Source: Lunularia cruciata
Lineage: Eukaryota; Streptophyta; Marchantiopsida; Lunulariales; Lunulariaceae
Reading direction: 5' to 3'
Length of the DNA stretch: 64,000 nucleotides
Assembly (NCBI GenBank): GCA_948567375.1
Contig: OX419762.1
Span: forward strand, 10,298,001 to 10,362,000
Both the position numbers and the translations under genes were made by a program. Every line of letters starts with the position of its first letter. Position 1 is the first letter of the stretch. The notes beneath the pieces were generated by a model. It ran no database searches and was not told the DNA's origin. It saw nothing but the letters and a program-made list of their open reading frames with translations. This document shows positions 46,258-56,460 of this stretch, one piece after another.

Positions 46258-46965
46258 ACATCACATGAATGGCTCATTGACTTGTACCAATATCTCCATT
46301 TCATAACTCCTATTGTATGTGTTGGAAGAGATACCACCAAAGGCTCAAAAAATACATATATAGAAAATTATATGCATGCCAACTTGGCACCATCTCCTCA
46401 TCTCTCTCTCCATCTCAATGTGCTTTATCCAATCTTGCTGGCTAGGATATATAACATGATGCAAATCTGCATTTGCATCATGGTTGACCATCTAATACTA
46501 TTAATAATTATGAAATCATACTCCTATAGAAAAAATGCTCATCATGCAAGCTTCTTGGAAAGCTTTTTGGACTCTATCAACCACTTTAGTGGTTGATGAT
46601 CTGTGATTAGAGTGAAAGGGTTACCAAAGAGGTAACATCAGAAATGTACTATCATCCATATTGCTACCAAGCACTCTCCCTCATATGAACTATACTTTGC
46701 CTCCATTGAATTTTTGGAATGACTAGCATAAGCCACCACAATCTCCATCTCCTCATCATCTTGATGGGTGAGCACTGCTCTAAACCCCAATGTACTCCAA
46801 TCAGTATGAACCTAGAATGGTCATCTTTTGATTGGTCTCTTGAGAATAGGGGCAGATCTCAACCTCTCCTTGAGCTCTATAAAAGCTCTCTCTTGCTCAT
46901 CTCACCCAACACCACTCATGTGTAAGCTTGGTCATCTTTGTCAAAGCCTTGGCAATGGCCCTCAA
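46258..46965 (-). pseudogene. pol (RH): Family B RT end and RNase H (element B3, right part)
   Basis: It continues B3 beyond the LTR insertion and aligns with B1 12230-12940: RT connection (ALTKMTKLTHEWCW frame near 46950-46910), then RNase H with the HPSR/GLC block near 46780-46710 and the DHRSST region near 46600. The element is cut off at about 46965, where family E internal sequence begins, so RT palm, protease, gag and the 5' LTR of B3 are missing. Confidence 0.7.
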
Positions 46966-47579
46966 AGGGTCCTACTTTGTGCTCAAGCCAAGCTTCCCAA
47001 GGTACCAAATGCAATGGTAGGTCTTCTATAGAGACTTCCTTGTCTTCAACTCGAGTTTGTGGAAGGGTGTCAATATCATCAAATTGCTCTTCAAGTTCCC
47101 CCAAACTGATTGGGGAATATTATGTTAGATGTATTGGCACTTCTCCTTTGTCAAATTTGTGTAGTCTGATCACAAACCAATCCCTTCAAAAAACCGGCTC
47201 CCTTTGTAGTTTTTGGGAAAGTCTATGTACCATGTCTCAACAAATATGTTTCTCTATTGGTAACCTTATTTCATTTAGGATGAGGTGGAGTAAACAGGTA
47301 ACTCTACCTGACTTTTTGTTTCTGTTGTTTGAGTTGTCTCAAGGCATCTTGTACATCATGGAGAAGTTTGAAGTCCAATGCCTCTTTCTCTAGTTGTTCG
47401 GGAGTGAGTTTATTCCTATGGCATTCTTGTTCTTCATGTTGGAATTTTTTCCATGCACCCTCACTTCTCTTTGCTCTTTTGATTCAATTTTTTATATTTG
47501 GAGAACAAATGGCATACAAAGCCACTTTGTATTCTTCCACTTCCAGGTTTTATATCCCTAATATTGGTGCCAAAAATCA
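46966..47579 (-). pseudogene. gag: Family E internal 5' end (second unit), truncated
   Basis: Directly after LTR C6 on the minus strand comes a primer-site-like sequence (TGGTGCCAATATTAGGGA, 47555-47572). A Gag N-terminal coiled coil follows (LDFKLLHDVQDALRQLKQQK frame near 47370-47310), matching 58440-58810. The last part near 47104-46960 is acidic (GELEEQFDDIDTLPQTRVED). It stops at the junction with element B3. This shows that C6 also served as the 5' LTR of another family E unit. Confidence 0.65.
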
Positions 47580-50500
47580 TATGACAACTCAAAAAGTACA
47601 ACTTTTGGAGTAATATGTGAGTAATCTTCATCTCCACAAAGATATAGGTTAAGAATGGTCAAATATGAAGTGAAAGGTAACTTTTGTAGTTCTCTTGGTT
47701 ACATCTTTAACCTCTTGGATAGAAACTACACCCAAAAGAGTAGAAAATGCTCAATAGCAATCTGACCACAAATGATTGTCACAAAAAGTCACAATTCTTT
47801 AGTTATATTCCAAATTGATCTCTATTATGACAATTCAATTGATACTAAGAAGGCTGCTTCACCATGAAGTGACTTCGCCTTGGAATTGTATTCCACCCCT
47901 CCATCAAAGGTACAACTTTCTGGTCCAAAATGACTTCAAATTAGTCTTTGGTCTGCAAATACGACAAATGCTAACAACATTATAGTTCTCATAGATCAGT
48001 CAAGGTATTGCTTTGGATGCACTTCATTTAGGATAAAACACAATAAAAGAAATATAGAGCTGTAGAACCCAAAATCTAACAATTCCTATAATTGTAGGAG
48101 TTTAATCTAAGAACTGCAATCCAAATTTCTCCATACACTCATAGATGAAGATTTTCAAAATTAAGCAAAATTACAAGGACCTCTTCAGCACTTTGCTTTA
48201 CTCATCCTTCTACTCAAATATAGAATATTAAGTACTTTGAATGGCTACTTTAAATAGGTAAATGACTTGGCAATGATAGAAATTGTCTAAACTACTTAAC
48301 TATTTTCTACCAATCTTCATATATAAGGCATCTTACTTACAAATCTACCACTTCAAAGCTATAACTTCTATTGACTTGATCTGATCTGAGTGCTACTTTG
48401 AATTTGGCTTCTTCACCCAAATTAACTACAAGTGCACTTTGGTTCACATCTACTTCTAATATTATCTCCTTCAATTTGTACTAAAAGTAAAGTTATGTGT
48501 ATCCTAAAACTATCCTATTTTCTATCCTAAAATTCCCAAATGACTCAAGTAAGTCAGCTAAGGTCACCTGCACTCTAATCTTGACTACTTTGGATTTGGT
48601 CACCCTATTTTCACTCAAAGTGTAAGTGAAGTTATCTATGTCTATCTTAATCAAGTCTAATCTAAGGCATATATTGTCACTGACTTTTTTCATCTTCTTA
48701 TCTATCCTATCTCTAAGGTGAATCGACAAGATATTCAAGTCTATATCCTTTGCCTTCTTCCTTTGAGTTTCTTGCACTTACAATTTCAGCTTGTGCAGAT
48801 ATGATTCCTCCAACTTTGCCTTGGCTTTGGTACCAAGCATCACCTTGAATCATGTAGTGTCCACACTCATTGAACTCAAACCCTTCTCCACTAAGAGTGA
48901 CTCATGTTATATCACCTCTTTTTCCAATTGCAAACAAAGTTGTTGCAATTCATTTGCATAGTTCCCCTCCATCTTCCTCTTCTCTATTTCAATGTTGGCA
49001 ACACGAGCTTTAGCTTGCTTGGCAAGATTTTGAAGGCATTTTTTTCCCCAAGCTCAACTTGCTATTTCTTTCTGCCAATCCCGATCCTTCTCCATAACTA
49101 CCCACCTTAATTTTGCCATAATTTATTCTTAAAAGAAAATTTGAGTTTTATGGTGATTAAGTTGGTCTACATGCACTCCAATTCTTCCTTCATATTCTCA
49201 ATTGGCTCCTTCTACTCCACTAACTCTTCCTTCTTATGCTCTAGTTAGAGACCACATTGCCTGAAAATACACTACAAGTAGATTAAACTTTTTTGTTGTA
49301 CTATAGCATTGGCTTTGTGTCTACTTTGAAGCAACTTTTCTTTCAATTGTGTTACCTCTTCACTCAACGTCTGCACCATATGAAGCTTTTTCTTCACCTT
49401 CAAATTCTTGTCCTTTTCTATTGTATCTGTTCTTGCAAATGTACCAACAAAAGATAGACAATGCTTAATTGTAATTGACTCCTTTGAAAATGTCATCATC
49501 TTTTGATCCTTTATTGTTTGACACAATTGCCTACATTAGCCCAAAGTCAAGATCTTTGTACCTTCAATCTCATCTCTTCTAATGTCTCTTCCTCCTCCTT
49601 GGGTCCACTTGACCCAACACAAATTGCCTTGGCAATTTGACAAGATCATATTCCTTGTTGGAATACCATTTTTGGCTCTTCTTCCTTCTCCTCCAAAATG
49701 TTGTGCTCCTTATGGAATTCCCAATTTGATCACTCTTCAACTCTTGCTTAGTCGGTTGTTGGACCTCAGGCTCTCCTTCACTTTTGCCACTCAACTCTTT
49801 GCTCTTAAGAGTTGGAGGACTTTTTTCAAAGTCCTCCAAGTTGGATTTTGCTTCTCCTTCTTTGGCTCTTGATGATAGATCAACCACTTCCATGACTCAA
49901 CTTGGGTTCAGATGTTGGGTAGTCCTCCTCTTTGTTAGGGAAATGGTATCCTTGGGTCAGCTTTTGTTCTTTGGTTAGGGTACTAGGACTATCAGTGTCT
50001 TCTCTCATCCTTGTTTGGCAAAGTATTGATCCCTTTCTTGGACTTCCACCTATTTACCAATTCTCCTCCTGATCCGTGATCCATCCTATGCTTGAATGAA
50101 AAGATGACACCATCTGATGCCATCCTTGGAGGTGAGTAGGTTCAACCTTAAATAATCATGACCCATAAAAGGTACAAAGTAGTGGCATGACATGTCCATC
50201 TTCCACTTCCCCACTATTTGTGTCGTCCTTTAGTAGAAACACCCACCCAATATACACTCTCTCCTGCAAACATGAGGTGGAAGAACACCACCTACTACTT
50301 TTTCACATAGGTAATTCACTTGGGCTTCATCATAATCATCATTGCCATAACAATACTTCACCTCATTGGGTCTACATAAGTATCTACCTTATATATATGT
50401 TCTTCTTGCAAGGTTCACTAAAGGATGCCTCAATTTCTTTGTTCTTTCATAAAATCACACTTTTGATTGAAGGTGATCCTTGTAGGATCTCCAACATCAC

Positions 50501-51290
50501 ATCCTAAACCTAGCCTCCAATTAGCTTTAGTCCATTGGATCGGGTTTCCTTTCTTCCTTTCCTTGCTTGGACCTTCCTTACAATTACTCATTGCAATTCC
50601 TATCATGAATCCTAGAAAACTTAAATTCCAATTCCATGCTAGAAAAATGATCCAAACTTGTGCCAAGGTTTTGAATGGTCAAGCCATTTAGTCACCAGGT
50701 TTTGGATTGAGATGACCAAAACTTGACATCCTCCCTTGAACAAATTCTTGACTTGGTCTTTGTCACTTGGCTTTGCACAATACAATCCAACAACTTAACT
50801 CACAACTCTATCCCAATCTAATGCATTATACAAACTAATAGGACAAATTTGATGAAATATTGGTGGAATTCCCTCTACCAAGTCTTGATCTTGTACTTAT
50901 TTGAATCTCAATCATTCTTCAATCAAAGCTCAATTGGAACTTACGACTAATGCAAGTTTTACTCCTATCACTTTCTAATATATCCTCACATGAAGCAACC
51001 ACTCACAACAAGTGTACCTTCTTGGTTGGTACAACCTAAATCAAGGTTGCTGGAGATCTTCAGATTGGGTGTCTTCATTTTGATACAAAGTGTCTTCATT
51101 TTGGGTCTTCCATCCTCCTAAATCCAATCCAAGTCTACTTCTCCTCCAATACAAAGTCAACTTCCTCAAATCAAATTGGATCTCCTACTTTGGACCCAAT
51201 TATGCCAATTCTCTTCATCTAACCTCCTTTTCTACTTTAAAATACACTTTCTATCCTAAAAAATGTCCAAACAAAAAATGTTGATGCCAA
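47580..51290 (-). mobile_element. Family E giant LTR, copy C6
   Basis: The minus strand runs from GGCATCAACATTTTTTG at about 51290 to the decayed end GAGTTGTCATA at 47580 (about 3.71 kb). It holds the TATA-like box at 48249-48257 and a diverged LTR reading frame. It follows family E internal sequence upstream (position of a 3' LTR) and is followed by a primer site and gag start (position of a 5' LTR). It is clearly more diverged from C5 than the LTRs of a single recent insertion would be. Confidence 0.8.
48493..50960 (-). pseudogene. LTR-encoded coiled-coil protein (copy C6), diverged
   Basis: Recognisable blocks in order on the minus strand: the N-terminal block with MDMSCHYFVPFMGHDYLRLN near 50215-50150; a Glu/Lys-rich stretch (EGEAKSNLEDFEKSPPTLKS near 49860-49800); the coiled coil around 49500-48900; and the C-terminal block at 48777-48493 (ETQRKKAKDIDLNILSIHL, VSDNICLRLDLIKIDIDN). 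The sequence differs strongly from C1 and C2, yet block order and spacing are kept. The precise start is not determined. Confidence 0.6.
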
Positions 51291-52647
51291 ATGCCTACTC
51301 AAATTTCCTTGTGAACTTGGTGCAAATTCAATTGACTAAAACTTACCTTCACCTTGAGGCAAGATGTTCATCATCCTTAGTCAATCTATTATGGTTTTCC
51401 ATCAATCATCAATGGTGATAGGTTGTTGTTCCCACGTGTGTGAAGAGGCATGAGGACTGATGGCAACCATAACTAGTTCATTTTCCTACATGGCATTAAT
51501 TGCTCAAGGGAAGTCAAACCACTGAAGATTGATGGCCAAATGCTGACATGGCATCCCATACCCATGATCATGATGATGGTCATGTTGTCATCATCTTGGG
51601 ACCTTCATCTCTTTGGTAGGTTGGGTTTGCTTCACTCTAATTATATCTCTTGACTGCATGTTTAGCATTTTTTGGGTGATTGGGATACAAGCCTTAAGAT
51701 CTAATTACTATCATTATTCTAACCTAGATACTTGACTTATTGCAACAAAATAAAAAGAAAAACAAAAGAATATACATTAGGAGATTCAAGGTGGACTACT
51801 ATAACATATTGCAGTTTTAAGGGCCTATGCATCTCAATTTCCTTAGAAATGTCATATGGTCGCTATAATGTAACAAAACCAAATCTCCATCTTTCATAGC
51901 TATTGGTTTCATATTTCTATCATGTTGTTCCTTCCTCTTGAGTTAATTTTCCTTGGTATGTTGTTCCAAATCATCTTATTTCTCCTCAACAAACATGAGT
52001 GGTAAGGTCTGTAAATCCTTACTTTCAACCTCAAATAAATTGTCTTCTGCTTGGATTTGATAAGAAGGTAACTCAAACTGAATTGATAAATAGGATAAAG
52101 TCCATAGGTCAAGAACTAAGGCATACATTTAGTAGTTATCTTTTTTGTGGTTTGATATGCAAGCAATTCTACTTGTAACTTTGTATCCCAACCATATGCA
52201 TAGTTAATAGTAAGTTTGTTGAATACCTTGCATATCCTTTGGATTATATAGAGTAGTCTTCCAATGTTTATTTGAAAATTTGAAATTTGAATTTGAAATT
52301 TGAAAATTTGAAAAAATTTTGTCATGGTTTTCACTAAATTGTTGAGGAAATGAGTATCTTGATCACTTAATAACTCTAGAGTACATCCATATTGTGAAAT
52401 TTTGAAAGAAATATTCTACATCATCTTTTCATGTTGCCTCAACTTGTCCCATCTTGGTTGCATAGTTAGTGTAAACAAGAATATACCTCTTTCAAGTGTT
52501 CTCTTTTGATGGTTGGATTGGCCAACAAAATCATCTCTTATTTTCTAAATGGAGCCAAAGGTAAAATGGGCCTCAAAGGCCATTGAGTATTGGGTGTGGG
52601 TTTTCCAATATGCTCACATGCATTTCATCTTTTGATGAACTCATGCA
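51291..52647 (-). pseudogene. pol (IN): Family E integrase, C-terminal part (element E1)
   Basis: After the D2 insertion the integrase resumes on the minus strand with IGKPTPNTQWPLRPILPLAP (near 52600-52540), then an NYATK-like phrase (Asp changed to Asn, near 52480), and YAYGWDTKLQVELLAYQTTK (about 52205-52140), matching E2. The C-terminal KDGDLVLLHYSDHM motif is near 51880-51840. Beyond about 51800 the frame is lost, and the last 500 bp before the LTR hold no recognisable coding sequence or clear polypurine tract. Confidence 0.7.
52264..52322. repeat. AT-rich low-complexity repeat (TTTGAAA)n
   Basis: A run of degenerate TTTGAAA and TTTGAATTTGAAA units lies within the decayed integrase of element E1, about 60 bp long. 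It probably grew after the element died. Confidence 0.85.
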
Positions 52648-53329
52648 CTATAAGCCTGCATGTCTTTCACTTAGGATGAACCTCTTATGGCTATTATGTT
52701 AACACACCATGGACTAAGGAGGCAAGGAACTCAACTTCATCAAACTCCTCCAAATCTAACTCTCCAAGACTCAAACCATTGCTCACTAGAAAACTCAATG
52801 AGAGAGATAGTTGCAAATGAAAGGATGAGGAGTACCTCCTTGCCCCTAGTTTATATACTTGTGAAATAGTTACACACCAAAGTTATTAATAACTAGAATA
52901 AATCAAGTTACTAAAAGTCAAATAAAGTCAAAAGTCTAAGGAATATCTAGAATGGTAGGAATATTCCTCTAAACATGTGATCTTGTCTTGACCCAACCAC
53001 TAATTCAAGGATTCCTTCACATGGGCTATCCTTGGACTATAGAAGAATTTGAAACAAAAAGGCTTGTGGGTCCAAGAGTTCTCAACTCTTTCTTCAAAGC
53101 CAAACACCTAAGAATAATACCAAGTCAATGCACTAGAATCCAAGTTAGTGGTGTTCATCTTTTCCACTTCCTCTAAATTAAGGTCTCCTCTATCTCAACT
53201 ATGACTAAATTTAGCTAATCATGACTAATGTAGAACTATCATTTATCTCTCTAAGTATAATCTCTCTCAAGTACTTGTAATACCAAACTAAATATCACAA
53301 CAATACATACATGCACAAATGGGTTTTAC
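52648..53329 (+). mobile_element. Family D solo LTR, copy D2
   Basis: It is homologous to D1 from TAAGCCTGCATG to GGGTTTTACA. It is inserted in opposite orientation in the integrase zinc-binding region of element E1: the flanking sequences join to the frame seen in E2 (CNAC/QRMGK region). The target duplication is not clear (possibly a degenerate GTG core). Confidence 0.8.
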
Positions 53330-53930
53330 AACACATCCTTGTACATAGTAGGCTACCAATAGCTTGTTGTCAAAATCTTTTATATGGTATTCTTCATGTG
53401 TAATGCACTTTTGAGGCTTCGGCATGCAAGGATTGAATATTACCTCCAGTTCCATAAGATTCAAAGGCACTTATGCAATCCCTCATCTACCCCCATTTTA
53501 AATGGAATACTATTTTTCAATTGATATGGCACCATCTTATGGAGAAAAATAGCATGTTGTTTAGGAGTCCAAAACTTTAAGAAACTATATTGTGCATAAG
53601 AAATGATATTCCTCATTATACAAAGTTCTTTGTGACATTGTGAGTTGTAAGAAGTCCTTGTTTAAGAAGTCATCCTTCAGGTCTTGATGTTGCTCCTCAA
53701 TTTATAATCTTGAGAAAAAATCTAAATTATTATGGGGAGCACCCTACCTCACTTGAACATTGTATATGAACTCTTGCAATTGTAAGATCACCATGCTATC
53801 TATCCAAGCAAGTTTGCCTTCTTCACCAAATGTTGAAGAGCATAGTAATTGTAATACCAAGAACTAGACATCATCTAGAAGGATGTTATGTATGATGGGC
53901 TAGGTGGATCAGATAGAGGTGTCACCAAAA
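53330..53930 (-). pseudogene. pol: Duplicated RNase H end and integrase N-terminus (element E1)
   Basis: At 53900-53690 the minus strand repeats the RNase H end found at 54190-53940: both read as KKANL, then LLQEF/LQLQEFIYNVQ, then DFLSRL/DFFSRL, about 60% alike. Afterwards comes the integrase N-terminus (SLHAEAS-like phrase near 53400, then the zinc-binding region up to D2 at 53330). Confidence 0.6.
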
Positions 53931-53938
53931 GAGTACTT

Positions 53939-54600
53939 TTAATAATAGAGCAAGAGTTGAAAATAGCTTGAATTGTAATACCAAAAGCTAAACATATTAT
54001 CCAAAGGTATTGACATATTATCAACTTCCAAGTCTTGGTCTTGAGTTTCTAACCTGGATAGGAAGTCCACATTCAAATGCAAAGCTCCCTTCCTCAATTG
54101 TACATTGTATGTGAATTCTTGTAACAACAAGATCCATCTTGCAATTTGCACGGACAAATTTGCTTTCTTGACCAAATGTTGCAAAGCATATTGGTCAACA
54201 TAGAAGACAAACTTGTATCCCAATAGATAGTGGCAGAACTTTTTGCAGGCATAAACCATTTTGAGTGCTCCTCTTTTAGTCGTCAAATAGTTTTTTTCTG
54301 AAATTGATAATTGTTGGCTGGCATAATAAATTGGGTAATCTTTCTTCTTCTTGTCCTTCTGACTTAAGACAACTCCGATCCCCATGGACAAAGTGTCCAC
54401 ATACACATGAAAAGGGCCATCCCAATTCAGGACCCTCATAACTGGTGCTTCAACCAGTTTCTTCTTCAAATACTTGAAAAGCTTCTTCTTGTTCTGCTTC
54501 CCATAAGTAGTCTTTGGACTTCTTCAAAAGCTTTGTAAGGGGTGCTGCAAGCACCACCTAGTATGAAATGAAGTGTTTCTAGTATTTAACATGTTCTAAG
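53939..54600 (-). pseudogene. pol (RH): Family E RNase H (element E1)
   Basis: A 176-codon open stretch from 54469 reads FHVYVDTLSMGIGVVLSQ (first catalytic Asp), YYASQQLSISEKNYLTTKRG (the family has TTxRE here; Glu is lost), then CHYLLGYKF, FYVDQYALQHLV (Asp) and DFLSRL near the end. This is the RNase H of a Ty3/gypsy polyprotein and the longest intact stretch of pol in the window. It follows the RT directly. Confidence 0.85.
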
Positions 54601-55400
54601 AAGGCTCTTAGCTCCTAGATGTTTTTTGGGAATTCCAAAGCTAAGATAACTTTTACCTTCTCAACATCAACTTCAACATGTCGGATTGACACCCGATGCC
54701 CCAAAAGAATTCCTTCTTTCATTGCAAAGAAGTATTTCTCCGGGTGTAATGACAAACCAGTAGAACAACACCTTTCAAAAGTTTGGCAAAAATAATCTAA
54801 ATGTACTTCTCTTTGCCTAAACACACAAAAATCATTAATGAAGACCTCCACAAATTTGCATGGAAAATCCTTGAAGATTGCATTCATCATCCGCTGGAAA
54901 GTAGCAGGAGCATTATACAACCCAAAGGGCATTTGATTGTAAGAAAAAGTGCTCCAATTGGTAGTGAATGTAGTTTTATCATTGTCCTCTTCTTGGATGG
55001 ATACTTGATTATACCCTGAAAAGCCATTGAGAAAACTATAGCATGGATGACTAGCTACTTGGTCCAAAATGATATTGGTAAATGGCATGATGATGATCCA
55101 TCCTTGTAACTGCATTCAGCTTGGAAAAATCTTAGCACACTCTAATCTTCCTTGTTTTCTTGTTTGAGACAATGACAATGGGTGAAACCCACTCATTGCT
55201 TAAGACAAGAAAGATTATTCCGGCCCCTAAGTACTTATCAATTTCATCTTTGACCAAGAGTGAGTACCTCAAGTTTAGGCAGTATTGTCTTTGCCAAACC
55301 GGAAGTGCACATTCAACCAGATCAATTTGGTGTTCTCCAAATTCTTGTGGAATACCCAGCATTTGATCAATAGACCAGGCAAATACATCCTAGAATTTTA
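54600..55400 (-). pseudogene. pol (RT): Family E reverse transcriptase (element E1)
   Basis: From 55362 leftward: GEHQIDLVECALPVWQRQYC, LVKDEIDKYLGAGII, WVSPIVIVSNKKTRKIRVC (fingers). Then, in a new frame from 55115: GFSGYNQVSIQEEDNDKTTF, MPFGLYNAPATFQRMMNAIF and EVFINDFCVF (the YxDD-equivalent, with the first Asp changed to Asn, 54831-54843), then LGHRVSIRHVEVDVEKVKVI. Motifs fit the Athila/Tat-like branch. One frameshift and several changed residues make it dead. Confidence 0.9.
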
Positions 55401-56460
55401 TAAACAGGGCAGTGTATCCTGCCAACTCCTCCAAAGTGATTTCTTCAAAATTTTCAACATTTTTCCTTCAGTCAAGACAACATCTTGACAGTCATTAGGG
55501 TTGATGACTCCTTCAACATCGCTTAATCAGCTTAATCCAAGTCAAACAGCAGTCAAACCTCCTTCCTCCAAGTCATTTTCACCTGAGGTGATGTTGTATG
55601 GGTCTTTGTCTTTGACATCTACCTCGTAGCATTCCAAGTAGTTGACTTGGACCTCATCTTCACAGTCTCCTAAAGATGAAGACAATGAATCTTTGGATTC
55701 ACCTTCATCTTTTGATGACGTTGTTTCCGTGAGGTGGGGAACCTTTGTCCAACTCATCATCACTAGCTTCTGATCTTTGGATGAGATATCCTTGAACCTT
55801 AGCTTTTGCTAGTGGCAATCCACAACAACTTGAGCACTATATAACCAGAGTCTTCTAATCAATAGTGGGTAACCAATTTTTTTATTGGTTGCAACACAAT
55901 GTAATTTAACTTGAAGGACACCTCTCCAATGATCGTAGTAGTATTTGATAGCATGCCCAAAGGTCGTCTCCTTGTTTGATCCACAAATTTCAGAATTTGG
56001 GGTGTTGGTTCAAACGTCATGTACCCCAATCAATGTGCAGTGTCTTCTGTCATGACATTCAAACCCAACCTTGAATCAATGGGTATGGATGTTATCATGC
56101 AGCCCATGATCTCCGCATCCACTTCAGGAGATCCCAAATCTTCTTGTTCAATACAATAAATAGCAGACAAGTCTTTCTTGGTCATCGCCCTTACTTTCTT
56201 GAGGGCCAAACTCACTTGCTTCTTGTATAGCTTGTTGTCGTCCCACAATTGCTTAAATGTGACGTTAGCACTTATAGATGCCAAATCAGCCACAATATTG
56301 TACTGAGGGACTCCTCCTAACTTCATCTTCTTCACCTCTGCGTTTGGGTCCAAAGTCTCTCCTTGTTCAAATCAGACCTCAAGGTGCTTTAATATGGTGA
56401 CTGGAGTACATGCAGTCTTAACCCAAAGTTCTTTTGGGTTTGCCCACCTCAGCCTGGATT
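55400..56460 (-). pseudogene. pro: Family E aspartic protease and flanking linker (element E1)
   Basis: The 107-codon stretch from 56353 ends with MITSIPIDSRLGLNVMTEDT (56107-56048), corresponding to the protease active site D-S-G plus the NVMTEDTA block used in this branch; Gly is changed. The frame continues GYMTFEPTPQILKFVDQTRR (about 56030-55970). Downstream an acidic linker (55763-55542: SKDEGESKDSLSSSLGDCED) leads to the RT. Confidence 0.7.

Noticed and set aside
49582-49872. 96-codon plus-strand frame with a hydrophobic start
   Set aside because: Complement of the Glu/Lys-rich part of the LTR protein in C6; resembles a membrane protein only by composition.
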